Positions 53,060 through 63,241 are shown, numbered from the stretch's first letter. The stretch: 64,000 nucleotides of DNA from Legionella_C sp048541585 (GCF_048541585.1 NZ_CP183303.1:248001-312000); one strand, 5' to 3'. Translations and numbers: made by a program. Notes: generated from the letters alone by a model not told the origin.

Positions 53060-54776
53060 AGTAAGTGATTACATTGCAGAATTCTTGCGTGTGCAAAAAA
53101 TAGATTTGGTTTTTGAAGTGGCAGGGGGAATGATTACTCACCTACTAGATTCTATATATCGCTATGGAAATACTAATATTATTAGTATGCATCATGAACA
53201 GGCCGCATCTTTTGCAGCTGATGCTTATGGTAGAGTGACAGGTAAGCCTGGTGTTGCTTTAGCAACTAGTGGGCCTGGCGCAACAAATCTATTAACAGGT
53301 ATAGCTAGTTGTTATTTTGATTCATCTCCGGCTTTATTTATTACCGGGCAAGTTAACACTTATGAGCAGAAAGGGACCCGTAAAATTCGCCAGCTCGGAT
53401 TCCAAGAAACAGATATTATTACTATGGCTAAACCTATAGTAAAAAAGTGCTTTCATATTGATGATGCTTCTCAAGTAGAAGCAACTATGTATGAAGCCTA
53501 CGAATGCGCGATTAATGATCGTCCAGGGCCAGTCCTTATTGATTTACCAATGAATATCCAACGAGAGCAAATTAGTGTTGGTCCGATTCATCAACTTCAG
53601 CGAAAAAATAGTATAACTAAATCTTTAGCTGTAGAAATTAATCTTCTTCAGGAATACTTAAATCAGGCAACTGCACCGTTAATATTAGTTGGTGGTGGTG
53701 TTCGCTGCGCTAATGCAGCACGGGCACTTTTAGACTTTGTAGAGCTTGCTAAAATTCCTGTTGTTACCTCACTGCTAGGATATGATTTATTACCATATGA
53801 TCATCCCATGCGTATTGGCTTTATTGGTACTTACGGCAATAGATGGGCTAATATAGCTTTAGGTAAAGCTGACTTATTAATTGTTATTGGTAGCCGTCTG
53901 GATGTCAGGCAAACTGGTGCAGATGTCGATAGCTTTAGTAAAAATAAAACTATTATTCATATTGATTGCGATGAAGGTGAAATTAACAACCGAATTAAGA
54001 ACTGTATCTCGATTGTGGCTGATGCTAAAGATTTTCTTAACCAAGCTACTCAGTATTGGACTCGAAGTTCAGTTACTTATCTTTCTTGGTTAAATGAGCT
54101 TAAGGCATTACAGTCTAAATTCCCTGATACCAATGAATTAAATAATATTACCGGTATTAACCCTAATTGTTTTATGCATGATTTATCTCAATTTTGTGAA
54201 CATGCTATTGGTTATGTGGCTGATGTAGGAAACCATCAAATGTGGGCCGCGCAATCTTTAGAATTAAAGCCAGAACAAGTGTTTATTACTTCCGGTGGTA
54301 TGGGAGCAATGGGCTTTGCTTTACCAGCTGCTATTGGTTTATCGTTAGCTTGCGGTAAAAAGCCTGTCGTTGCCATTATAGGTGATGGTGCGTTTCAAAT
54401 GAATATTCAGGAGTTACAGACTATTGTTCGTAATGGCTTGCCTATAAAAATTATTGTGCTCAACAACAATTGTTTAGGTATGATTCGCCAATTCCAAGAT
54501 AGCTATTTTTCAGGCCGTTATCAATCAACTTATTGGGGATATAATGCGCCAAGTTTCTCAGCCATTGCTAAAGCTTATGGTATTAAAGCTCAGACTATTT
54601 CAAAACCTGAAGAAACATTTTTAGCTAGTGAGTGGTTATGGGAAAAAGTAAATGAGCCTGTTTTGTTAGAGGTATTGATTAATCCACATACCAATGTCTA
54701 TCCAAAAATAGCTTTTGGAAAACCCATTAGTGAAATGGAGCCTTTTGCATTGCCTATTGGCATTGAAAGTACGTAA
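53049..54776 (+). CDS. thiamine-diphosphate enzyme, YerE-like (branched sugar synthesis)
   Basis: This 575-residue protein has the three domains of acetolactate-synthase-type enzymes. The N-terminal part has the catalytic glutamate in SMHHEQAASFAADAYGRVTG and SGPGATNLLTGIA. The middle domain has PLILVGGGVRCANAARAL. The C-terminal cofactor motif is GDGAFQMNIQEL ... IVLNNN. A housekeeping acetolactate synthase would sit with ilv genes; here it follows CDP-deoxysugar genes directly. YerE transfers an acetyl unit from pyruvate to C4 of CDP-4-keto-3,6-dideoxyhexose, making the branch of yersiniose. I therefore call it YerE-like by context. The ATG at 53049 has GGA before it; a TTG at 53037 is less likely. 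Confidence 0.75.
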   Translation: MQVKVSDYIAEFLRVQKIDLVFEVAGGMITHLLDSIYRYGNTNIISMHHEQAASFAADAYGRVTGKPGVALATSGPGATNLLTGIASCYFDSSPALFITGQVNTYEQKGTRKIRQLGFQETDIITMAKPIVKKCFHIDDASQVEATMYEAYECAINDRPGPVLIDLPMNIQREQISVGPIHQLQRKNSITKSLAVEINLLQEYLNQATAPLILVGGGVRCANAARALLDFVELAKIPVVTSLLGYDLLPYDHPMRIGFIGTYGNRWANIALGKADLLIVIGSRLDVRQTGADVDSFSKNKTIIHIDCDEGEINNRIKNCISIVADAKDFLNQATQYWTRSSVTYLSWLNELKALQSKFPDTNELNNITGINPNCFMHDLSQFCEHAIGYVADVGNHQMWAAQSLELKPEQVFITSGGMGAMGFALPAAIGLSLACGKKPVVAIIGDGAFQMNIQELQTIVRNGLPIKIIVLNNNCLGMIRQFQDSYFSGRYQSTYWGYNAPSFSAIAKAYGIKAQTISKPEETFLASEWLWEKVNEPVLLEVLINPHTNVYPKIAFGKPISEMEPFALPIGIEST

Positions 54777-54974
54777 ATCAAATCATTTGGTAAAAATTGT
54801 TAAATTAAACTATTAAAATTTTTTGCTGGTTAATAAAACTTTCAATAATGAGTCAGAGATTTATGGAAGCATTACCATTGTTAAGTAAATTAACATTACT
54901 TTTCAGTATAAAGGGTAAGACTGTTTTAGGGTTATATAAAGGCATTATGTCAATAGAAGTTATAGGAATATGAT

Positions 54975-56897
54975 ATGCATTTACTCCAGGAGGTTAAATC
55001 GTATATTCGAGAAAATAAAAATTACATTTTTATTTTCTACTTTGTACTCATCCTAGCTTATGGATATTTTATCGTTAATTGGTCTTTATCAACAGACAGT
55101 GAAGAATTTTCCTTTCTTAAATCGAATTATCATGAAACTATTTGGTTTGGCCTTGGCCGCTTCCTAATATATTTTTTATATTTATTTACAAATAATAAAA
55201 TTATCCCTTTTTGGAATGATTTTATATCGGTTCATCTAATCTTTTTGTCTACAATAATCTGGGCAGCCAATCTATGGCAGGTAAATCGAGATAAATTAAG
55301 TTTATTCATCTTCTCGACAATTTATTGCATCTCTCCCATCTACACTTTTTACTTACGCTTTACTACCTATAACATAGCAGTAAGCATAGGTTTGGTATTT
55401 GCTAGCTTAGCCGTATATTATCTATCTAAAATTAAAAACTTGCCTAAGAAACTTAATAAAGATTCTTCTCCTTTCTGGCTAAGCCTTTTGTATCTATTTT
55501 TAGCTATATCTATATACCAGATGTTTGCAGCTTATTGGTTAACAGGCTTTTTATTAATTGGTACTTATACCGGTTTGGTCTTAGACAAACAAAATCCAAA
55601 TTTTAATTTAGTTAACTATCTTTTTTATAGATTTATGCTTAGCATAGCGCTACTAATATTTGCCTTAATTCTATATAAATTAGCACTACTAGTTATTTCT
55701 TATTTTATTCCCCCAGTTAATTATGTTGAAGGTTTAATGTGGTGGGGAAAATATAGCCCATCTTTTATTAAGAAAATTTTATATACTTACTTTAAAAGAC
55801 AAATACTTAGGTATCCTTTTAATTATTTTTGTACTTATACAATTATTTTTAATTTAATCTTTTTTGTTTATATTTTAATATTTGATATCAAAAAATATTT
55901 ACTTATTTATTTACTCATAGCACTGACACTAAGTGCTTTTTCTCTACCACTGATAACTGGCGATCCATTGCCATTACGTACTTTGCTAAATATTCCACTG
56001 ATGTTAGCTGGAACTTGGTTAATAATTTATATTTATTTCAATAAACTAATAATTAGAAAATTGATAATAACTTTGGTAATAATTGGAACATTTTTTAATG
56101 CACAATATATTGTGCGATTATTTTATGGCGATAATTTAAGATTTTTCTATGATATGAATTATGCTAATCAAATTTATAATTTTCTTTTAACAAACCTCGG
56201 GGAACAAATTAAGTATAAGCCGCTTGTGATTATTGGAAAACATAATCATAAGCCAAGTCCACTTATACTACAATCTGATTATGACATTGTAGGACATTCT
56301 CTTTTTCGCTGGAATAAAAGGATTCATAATACAATGCGATGGTTAGGGTATAATTATGTTCTTCCAACCGCCGAACAAGAAAAAATAGCTACTGACTTAT
56401 CATATACAATGCCTTCTTTTCCTAGTAAAAACTCGTTGCTAGAAACCGAAAACTTCAATGTACTTAAGCTATCTTCTATGCCTATAGATACAAATCAGCA
56501 ACCTATAACTATCGATATGAAAAAATATAGGCCGGTCAATCCAAGTGAAATAGTTAGCTCGAACTTAAATATTCGTCTTGATGACCAACGCCATACATTA
56601 GCTCTTGCAGGGTGGGCTTATTTTAGAAAAAAATATTCTGGCGATACTTCTATTTTTCTTCGCTTTAAATCTAATACCAACCAGTACCTTTTTCCGGCAA
56701 ATGTAGGGCCTACTCCTCCTAATGTTGTTGACGGAGTTAAAGAAGGAGTAGATACAAGTTATATAGGTTATAGCTTAATTTTATCTAAGTCAGTTTTTAA
56801 GTCGGATATTTATCAGGTATCTGTTATTCTCGTTAACAATGGAGATATGGGCGAGATTAATTTACAGAAAAGTGTTGCTATTAAAAATGATGCTTAA
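54975..56897 (+). CDS. GtrII-like membrane glycosyltransferase
   Basis: A 640-residue protein with about nine to eleven transmembrane helices (to residue ~390) and a soluble C-terminal domain (about 400-640). The opening LAYGYFIVNWSLSTDSEEFSF with an acidic pair after helix 1, and the GLGRFLIYFLYLF segment, match the GtrII (Glucos_trans_II) family of serotype-converting transferases. PLITGDPLPLRTLLNIPLML is the second family-like block. It would take the undecaprenyl-linked sugar delivered by GtrA/GtrB and transfer it to the polysaccharide in the periplasm. It is separated by 198 bases from the preceding operon and convergent with ppk. Confidence 0.75.
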   Translation: MHLLQEVKSYIRENKNYIFIFYFVLILAYGYFIVNWSLSTDSEEFSFLKSNYHETIWFGLGRFLIYFLYLFTNNKIIPFWNDFISVHLIFLSTIIWAANLWQVNRDKLSLFIFSTIYCISPIYTFYLRFTTYNIAVSIGLVFASLAVYYLSKIKNLPKKLNKDSSPFWLSLLYLFLAISIYQMFAAYWLTGFLLIGTYTGLVLDKQNPNFNLVNYLFYRFMLSIALLIFALILYKLALLVISYFIPPVNYVEGLMWWGKYSPSFIKKILYTYFKRQILRYPFNYFCTYTIIFNLIFFVYILIFDIKKYLLIYLLIALTLSAFSLPLITGDPLPLRTLLNIPLMLAGTWLIIYIYFNKLIIRKLIITLVIIGTFFNAQYIVRLFYGDNLRFFYDMNYANQIYNFLLTNLGEQIKYKPLVIIGKHNHKPSPLILQSDYDIVGHSLFRWNKRIHNTMRWLGYNYVLPTAEQEKIATDLSYTMPSFPSKNSLLETENFNVLKLSSMPIDTNQQPITIDMKKYRPVNPSEIVSSNLNIRLDDQRHTLALAGWAYFRKKYSGDTSIFLRFKSNTNQYLFPANVGPTPPNVVDGVKEGVDTSYIGYSLILSKSVFKSDIYQVSVILVNNGDMGEINLQKSVAIKNDA

Positions 56898-56969
56898 TTG
56901 AAGTGATTTTATTACCATTTTAAACATACATAAAATTTATTTATGTACTAGAGTATTTTAATATATAGT

Positions 56970-59042
56970 TTAACTATACAGTTGTAATAATTTTTCCTGA
57001 GCACTATGATGGCCATTTTTTAGTGCTTTGTATGTTCCATCTGACTGCATTTCCCAAGCAGATTTATTATCTTTTAAATAATTTTTAAAAATCTCATTTT
57101 TAATTCTTTTCCGATTTTCTTCATCTAAAATAGGAAATAAAATTTCAATACGGTTATATAAATTACGCTCCATTAAATCTGCGCTTGAACAATAAACGTA
57201 TTCTTTATCATCGGCAAGAAAATGATATACACGATGATGTTCTAGAAAACGGCCTAAAACAGAAATAACTTTTATATTATCAGAAATGCCAGCGATATTA
57301 GGCTTAAGACAACATAGGCTACGTACGATAAGATTAATTTTGACGCCAGCTTGTGAAGCTTGATAGAGTGCTTTAATCATAATCTTATCAGTCAACCCAT
57401 TTACCTTAATATTAATTTCACTTTCTTTGCCTGCTTGAGCGGCATTAATACATTCATCAATATGATTTAATAAATCTTTTTGTAAGGTAAAAGGCGAGTG
57501 GCAAAGTGCTTTAAGTTTTACTGTCCTACCTAGACCTGTTAATTGTTGAAAGATAATTTGACTATCGGAGGTAATATTAGGATCACTTGTTAATAGGCCA
57601 AAGTCCGTGTAAAGCTTAGAAGTTTGCTCGTGGTAGTTACCAGTGCCTAAATGAACATATTGTTTTAATTTTCCATGGGTACGTCGTACAATTAACGTCA
57701 TTTTTGCATGTGTTTTATAGCCAACAACGCCATAAAGAACTAACACGCCTGCTTCGTGCAAGCGGTTGGCTAACTTTAAATTCGACTCCTCATCAAAGCG
57801 TGCTCTTAACTCAACTACTGTAGTAACTTCTTTACCTGAACGAGCTGCTTCAACTAAGGCCTTTACCATTTCTGATTGTGAGTGAGTGCGATAGAGTGTC
57901 TGCTTAATTGCTAAAACATTAGGATCACTTGCGGCCTGCCTGACAAAATCAATAACTACTTCATAACTTTGATAAGGATGATGAAGCAAGATATCTCTTT
58001 CATCTAAAACATTAAATAAATGACGTTTATTGGTAATAATTGAAGGATACTGAGCTTTAAAAGGTGGATAAAGTAAATCAGGGCGATCGATACGATTAAT
58101 TGCATTATAATAGCGTTGTAAATTAACAGGACCATCACAATAATAAGCATCTTCATGATGAAGATGATGCTTTTGCAGAAGAAAATCAACAATCTTCTTT
58201 GGACAATCTTTGTCTATTTCTAGACGTACAACATGACCATAATGTCGCGAAAAAAGCTCGCGCTGTACAGCAGCTGCCAAATCTTCTATTTCTTCTTCTC
58301 GTAAAAAAAGATCACTATTTCTAGTTAAGCGAAAAGAAAAACAGCCATTTATCTCCATACCTGGAAATAAACGATGTACGTAAGTTTGAATAATAGCTGA
58401 AAGATAGACAAAATAATTGCCGCCATCAACACAAAGTTCAGAAGGCAAAGGAATTATTCTTGATAAAGAGCGGGGTGCATGAATAACAGCATAATCAATA
58501 TTTCTATCAAAAGCATCTTTACCCTGTAAGGAAATAATAAAATTCAAACTCTTATTAAATAAGCGCGGAAAAGGGTGTGCTAAATCTAGCGCGATTGGGC
58601 TTACTACCGGTAGAATTTCATTTTTAAAGTAATGCCTTGCCCACAAATAAATATCTTCAGTCCACTCATCAACATTAAGCACATAAATACGCTCTTGTCT
58701 TAAAGCTGGTAACAGTTGTTTATTAAAGGTGGCATAAATATCATCGGTAATAGTATGGGCCCGTTTACTAAGCTGACTAAATAAATCACTGGTTCGCAGT
58801 CCATCAATAAATTTAGGTGAAGCAAGGACAAGTTTTTCTTTTAACCCGGCCATACGAATTTCGAAAAACTCATCAAGATTACCACTGCAAATACATAAAA
58901 AACGTACCCTCTCTAATAAAGGTATTCGCTCATCTTTCGCCAGTTGTAAAACACGCTCATTAAAGGCCAGTGCGGTGAATTCACGATTAATAAAATAGTC
59001 TGGATTATCCAGCGCATTAGTTAATTTTTGTTCCCTATCCAT
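56970..59042 (-). CDS. ppk: polyphosphate kinase 1
   Basis: A 690-residue protein with the PPK1 order: N-terminal helical domain with YFINREFTALAFNERVL, a middle domain with LDLAHPFPRLFNKSLNF, and two phospholipase-D-like domains. GYKTHAKMTLIVRR contains the autophosphorylated histidine, and VYCSSADLMERNLYNRIE is the usual end block. It makes inorganic polyphosphate from ATP, reversibly. Monocistronic by layout. A 206-base gap upstream separates it from the chromate-transporter unit. Confidence 0.98.
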   Translation of the reverse strand: MDREQKLTNALDNPDYFINREFTALAFNERVLQLAKDERIPLLERVRFLCICSGNLDEFFEIRMAGLKEKLVLASPKFIDGLRTSDLFSQLSKRAHTITDDIYATFNKQLLPALRQERIYVLNVDEWTEDIYLWARHYFKNEILPVVSPIALDLAHPFPRLFNKSLNFIISLQGKDAFDRNIDYAVIHAPRSLSRIIPLPSELCVDGGNYFVYLSAIIQTYVHRLFPGMEINGCFSFRLTRNSDLFLREEEIEDLAAAVQRELFSRHYGHVVRLEIDKDCPKKIVDFLLQKHHLHHEDAYYCDGPVNLQRYYNAINRIDRPDLLYPPFKAQYPSIITNKRHLFNVLDERDILLHHPYQSYEVVIDFVRQAASDPNVLAIKQTLYRTHSQSEMVKALVEAARSGKEVTTVVELRARFDEESNLKLANRLHEAGVLVLYGVVGYKTHAKMTLIVRRTHGKLKQYVHLGTGNYHEQTSKLYTDFGLLTSDPNITSDSQIIFQQLTGLGRTVKLKALCHSPFTLQKDLLNHIDECINAAQAGKESEINIKVNGLTDKIMIKALYQASQAGVKINLIVRSLCCLKPNIAGISDNIKVISVLGRFLEHHRVYHFLADDKEYVYCSSADLMERNLYNRIEILFPILDEENRKRIKNEIFKNYLKDNKSAWEMQSDGTYKALKNGHHSAQEKLLQLYS

Positions 59043-59248
59043 TTTTAAATGTAATCCGTTAGAAATTTATCGTGAGTTAGGGATTTAAACCAATACCATG
59101 CGATTTAAATCGACTATTGCTAATAATTATATTTATAACGCCTGCAATTTGTATGCAGGTTTTTGTTACTTAACTAAAACAGATTTAATATTTTCTGAGC
59201 TTTGCTAATTATAAGATTAATGCAATTTATTAAAGTGGTGCAAGCGGT

Positions 59249-59782
59249 CTAATGAACTAGGAAAAAACAAATACCAATGAAAGCTAAAAATCCCCAAAAA
59301 GGTGATAATTGTAAGTAAATTAGGCCCAGAAAAAATAAAATGCTCATAATAACCATAGGTATTGAGTAATAAGCATTTGTCACCCCTTGTGCAACTGAAA
59401 AGGCAGTCGCAGCTAGTAAAACTAAGGCGCCATATTGTACAGGTACCATTATTTTCTGAATAGTTGGCCCACTATATTGATTTAATAGTTGATAACCTAT
59501 AGCAGCTAATAGTAAGCCAGGTAAATTAATACTAATAACAGCAAAAATCAGGCCTAATAATCCCGCTGCTTTATATCCAATAAGTGCTGATAGTTTTACA
59601 GCAGTTAAGCCAGGAAATAAAAAGCTTGAGCCTAACATACTAACAAACTCGTCATTACTTATCCAATGTCGATAATTTACGGCTTCAACTTCAATCAATT
59701 TAAGCATGGAGTTTCCACCGCCCAGTGAAATAAGACCAATCTTGCCAAAACTCAACATTAAAGTTAATAAATTCCTAATCAT
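59249..59782 (-). CDS. chromate transporter family protein, single CHR domain
   Basis: This 177-residue membrane protein has the short CHR (ChrA) form with six hydrophobic segments. FGKIGLISLGGGNSMLKLIE and SSFLFPGLTAVKLSALIGYKAAG are the conserved GGG and FPGP-like motifs of the domain. Short CHR genes usually occur as tandem pairs acting together; only one is here. The upstream partner is an unrelated protein with a 4-base overlap. It exports chromate or a similar anion by family. Actual substrate in this organism is unknown. Confidence 0.85.
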   Translation of the reverse strand: MIRNLLTLMLSFGKIGLISLGGGNSMLKLIEVEAVNYRHWISNDEFVSMLGSSFLFPGLTAVKLSALIGYKAAGLLGLIFAVISINLPGLLLAAIGYQLLNQYSGPTIQKIMVPVQYGALVLLAATAFSVAQGVTNAYYSIPMVIMSILFFLGLIYLQLSPFWGFLAFIGICFFLVH

Positions 59783-60399
59783 AATTTTAGTTGCTTTAAA
59801 AAACTTACATAATCGCAGGAAACTTGTTTTTTAAGCAAGAGACGACTTATTTGTGATACAAGAGTATAAGAGCGCCCTTCAATGGAGGCGCTAAAATACA
59901 CTAAATTATTTATAATCAAGCGCGATAATTCTAATTTAATCGATGGAGTAGAGTTAAATTTATAAATAAAAGCAGTTTTATTAACTTTAACAGCTGTTCC
60001 AGATTTTTTAAGTAAATTCAATAGCACCTTCACTTCCAACGAAGGACAGCCTGGCAGAGCTTGTGCACAATCTAGTGCCATTAAATTAATTTTTTTTCCA
60101 AATCCTGAGCAGTGTCCTTTCTGCTTTAATAACGGTTTATACAATAATTCTTCTCTACGTTTTTTAATATTTAAGTTTTTCTCAGGTAATAGATAATAAC
60201 TATCACTACGTTCTTTAATTTGCACTTGCCTAAATGCAAGAACAGAAGAGCTTAAATTATAGAAGGTAATAATTTCATTTTCTGGCCAAAAATAGCGTGC
60301 TTCCCAACGAGTCGACTCTTGTTCTTCAGAAGCTAATTCCTCAAATTTAATTGGTTTATCGAGGTTAAGTTCAAAATTCCAAACTAGTCGTGTATTCAT
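59779..60399 (-). CDS. hypothetical protein, weakly CYTH-like
   Basis: A 206-residue soluble protein, first in a two-gene unit with the CHR protein. The first half contains strand-rich segments (RWEARYFWPENEIITFYNL) and SDSYYLLPEKNLNIKKRREE, which recall the acidic/basic tunnel strands of CYTH-type phosphohydrolases. CYTH hallmark E-x-E is not clean, so this is tentative. The second half (LLLNLLKKSGTAVKVNK, then RLIINNLVYFSASIEG) fits further antiparallel strands. The next gene starts inside its stop codon (ATGA). No membrane or export signal. Confidence 0.5.
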   Translation of the reverse strand: MNTRLVWNFELNLDKPIKFEELASEEQESTRWEARYFWPENEIITFYNLSSSVLAFRQVQIKERSDSYYLLPEKNLNIKKRREELLYKPLLKQKGHCSGFGKKINLMALDCAQALPGCPSLEVKVLLNLLKKSGTAVKVNKTAFIYKFNSTPSIKLELSRLIINNLVYFSASIEGRSYTLVSQISRLLLKKQVSCDYVSFLKQLKL

Positions 60400-60650
60400 G
60401 AAAATATAATCTATGAGAAACTTTTTACGCTAGAGTATTTCTTTAAATAAGGCAAGCATTCTAGAATAAAGATAATAAAATTAAATAATTAATTAGCTCT
60501 TTATCAATCTGAATATAAATATGCTAATTTGTCTAGAATTAATAAATACAATCATTTAAAAATCAATAAGATATCTATATAAAGAGTATATAGTAGTTAA
60601 TTTTCCTGGTAGGATTCTGTTTATTGCATTAAGACATGGAAGGAGTAAAC

Positions 60651-63089
60651 ATGGCTGCGCTCTTATTTTTAATTTATATCGTTTTCACCTTGTTAGTGCT
60701 TTATCATGGCTTAAAATCGCCAACTTGGGAGGCAGGTAGTATTGTCTATTTGACAATCGCAACATTCATTGTTGGTATGCCTTGGATTATTGCTTTAATT
60801 TTGTGGCTAATAGTTATAGCTATTATTGCTGTAATCCATGTTCCAGCAGTTCGTGCCCAAATTACTAATAAATTATATCAAAAAGCAGCTAAATCAATTC
60901 CTAAACTTTCTAAAACTGAAGAAGAAGCCTTAAATGCTGGTGATACGTGGCTTGAACAAGATATTTTTATAGGTGAGCCTGATTGGGCAAAACTCAATTT
61001 ACCTTTACCTGAGCTTAGTGCTGAAGAGCAAGCGTTTTTAGATAATGAGACTCAAGCACTATGTAGCATGATAGATGATTGGCATATTGAGCAAGAGCGT
61101 GATTTACCAAAAGCAGTTTGGACATTTATAAAAGAAAAAGGTTTCTTTGGTCTTGTTATTGCTAAAGAATATGGTGGTAAAGGATTTTCTGCGCGCGCTC
61201 ATTCAGAAATAGTTATGAAAATTGCTAGCCGCTCGGGGGCAGTAGCGGTAACTGTCATGGTTCCTAATTCGTTAGGCCCAGGTGAATTATTACATTATTA
61301 CGGTACTGAAGAGCAAAAAAATGCTTATTTACCTAACTTAGCTAAAGGTATTGATATTCCTTGTTTTGCTTTGACTGAGCCTGGTGCTGGTAGTGATGCA
61401 ACCTCAATTCAATCAGAAGCGATTGTTACCAAAAAAATGATTGATAATGAAGAAGTGCTTGGTTTAACTATTAATTTAAATAAACGTTGGATTACGTTGT
61501 CGCCAATCGCTACTTTAATTGGCTTGGCTGTTAATTTAAAAGATCCTAATGGCCTTTTAAATGGTGTCGGTCAAGAAGGCATTACCTGTTTATTAATTCC
61601 TCGCGATACAGAAAACTTAGAAATTGGTAATCGGCATCTACCAGCTGATCAACCTTTTATGAATGGCACTATCCGTGGTCAGGATATTTTTGTTCCAATT
61701 AGCTCTATTATTGGTGGTCAGGAAAAAGCTGGCCAAGGGTGGCAGATGCTAGTTGAATGCTTATCAATAGGCCGATCAATTTCTTTGCCAGCACTTGCGG
61801 CCGCCTCTTCTTCAGTATCTTATATAGTAAGTAGCGCTTTTTCCCGTATCAGGCGGCAATTTAATGTAGAAATTGGTCAATTCGAAGGTATTGAAGAGAA
61901 ATTAGCTGAGATAGGAGGGCTAAACTATTTAATTAATGCAACAAGACTAATGACGGTTGAGGCGGTAAGTCAACATAAAAAGCCATCGGTTGCTTCTGCC
62001 ATTACTAAATATTTCAATACAGAACTTGCTCGTATTGTAGTGAACAATGCAATGGATATCCATGCTGGACGAGCTATTGTTACCGGTCCACGTAATTACC
62101 TTATGAATCATTACATAAGTTTGCCAATCTCTATTACGGTGGAAGGCGCTAATATCATGTCCAGAAATTTACTTATTTTTGGTCAAGGCTCAATGGCATG
62201 CCATCCTTTTGTACGCGAAGAATTTTATGCTATTTCCAATAATAATAAAGAAGCTTTTGATAACTTAATTTGGCGACATATTTATTATTTCTTGCGTAAT
62301 TTTGCAAAAACAATTTGTTCGGCTTGGACTGGAGGCCTTTTTATTAGTGCGCCTGCAAGCCCTTTAAAGAGAGAATACAAATATTTAGCACGACTTAGTC
62401 ATGCTTTTGCTTGGTTAGCAGATTTGTCTTTAATTTATTTAGGTGGTGATTTAAAACGAAAAGAGCGGCTTTCAGCACGATTAGCTGACGCTATGTCTTA
62501 TCTATACATGGCAATGGCATCTTTACGATTTTATAATCATTATAATCAACAGGCTGATTTAGAATTACATGCTAGATGGGCAATAACATATTGCTTATTC
62601 AATGCTCAGAAAGCTATGTTATTGTTTTGCGATAACTTTCCTTCCCGATTCTTAGGCGGCATAATGCGCTTTTTTGCTTTTCCCCTCGGGGCATCTATTG
62701 CCTATCCACGCGATTATCTTGATCACCGCTTAGCAAGGTTAATGAGTAAAAATAATACCTATCGTGATATTTTAAAAAAATGGCTGTACTTAAGTGGTGA
62801 CTCTACACAAGCAGTCGACAAAATGGAAAATACCCTGCAACTTATTTTAGCTAATGCCGATATTTATGCGAAAGTAAGTGACTTAAAACGTTATTCATTT
62901 GGCAATTTAAAAGAAAAATTAGCTGAAAAAGTGAGTGCAGGTGCGTTGTCTCAAGAAGAGATGGACGCTATAGTCGCTGTTGAGCGAGCAAGATGGGATG
63001 CTATTTTGGTTGATGAGTTCAAATTTGATTCTATGAAATCTAAAACTTTTAATTCAGTTACTGATTCGTTACGTAATCCTCTCGATTAA
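60651..63089 (+). CDS. fadE: acyl-CoA dehydrogenase FadE
   Basis: An 812-residue protein of FadE length. Two hydrophobic segments at the N-terminus (LFLIYIVFTLLVLYHGL; GMPWIIALILWLIVIAI) anchor it to the membrane. The dehydrogenase core has CFALTEPGAGSDATSIQ (FAD/substrate binding), GQGWQMLVECLSIGRS, and the IHAGRAIVTGPRN stretch; a helical FadE-specific C-terminal domain follows. It catalyses the first oxidation in fatty acid beta-oxidation. I chose ATG 60651 because AAGGAG precedes it by 6 bases, not the ATG at 60636. Confidence 0.95.
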   Translation: MAALLFLIYIVFTLLVLYHGLKSPTWEAGSIVYLTIATFIVGMPWIIALILWLIVIAIIAVIHVPAVRAQITNKLYQKAAKSIPKLSKTEEEALNAGDTWLEQDIFIGEPDWAKLNLPLPELSAEEQAFLDNETQALCSMIDDWHIEQERDLPKAVWTFIKEKGFFGLVIAKEYGGKGFSARAHSEIVMKIASRSGAVAVTVMVPNSLGPGELLHYYGTEEQKNAYLPNLAKGIDIPCFALTEPGAGSDATSIQSEAIVTKKMIDNEEVLGLTINLNKRWITLSPIATLIGLAVNLKDPNGLLNGVGQEGITCLLIPRDTENLEIGNRHLPADQPFMNGTIRGQDIFVPISSIIGGQEKAGQGWQMLVECLSIGRSISLPALAAASSSVSYIVSSAFSRIRRQFNVEIGQFEGIEEKLAEIGGLNYLINATRLMTVEAVSQHKKPSVASAITKYFNTELARIVVNNAMDIHAGRAIVTGPRNYLMNHYISLPISITVEGANIMSRNLLIFGQGSMACHPFVREEFYAISNNNKEAFDNLIWRHIYYFLRNFAKTICSAWTGGLFISAPASPLKREYKYLARLSHAFAWLADLSLIYLGGDLKRKERLSARLADAMSYLYMAMASLRFYNHYNQQADLELHARWAITYCLFNAQKAMLLFCDNFPSRFLGGIMRFFAFPLGASIAYPRDYLDHRLARLMSKNNTYRDILKKWLYLSGDSTQAVDKMENTLQLILANADIYAKVSDLKRYSFGNLKEKLAEKVSAGALSQEEMDAIVAVERARWDAILVDEFKFDSMKSKTFNSVTDSLRNPLD

Positions 63090-63146
63090 TTTACAGTCTC
63101 TTAACAGCTATACTTCTAATAAGGTGTCTAATTGTGGGCACCATTT

Positions 63147-63155
63147 TGTTATAAT
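63147..63155 (+). promoter_or_regulatory. extended -10 promoter for the last gene
   Basis: TGTTATAAT (63147-63155) is a perfect extended -10 element (TG, one base, TATAAT). It stands about 87 bases before the ATG at 63242. No good -35 is at the right distance, as is common for extended -10 promoters. Confidence 0.55.
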
Positions 63156-63241
63156 GTTGAAATCAAACTTTAAAGATTGCTAATTTTGTTCATTCATATA
63201 GCAATTTAAAAATTAGACAAAATTTTTAATGGGTAATTAAC

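Noticed and set aside
53049..54776. Housekeeping acetolactate synthase (IlvB)
   Set aside because: No ilvN/ilvH or ilvC nearby, and it sits with 11-base overlap inside a CDP-deoxysugar operon, so a YerE-like role is favoured though not proved.
58004..58192. 62-residue minus-strand frame inside ppk
   Set aside because: Out-of-frame shadow of the polyphosphate kinase gene.
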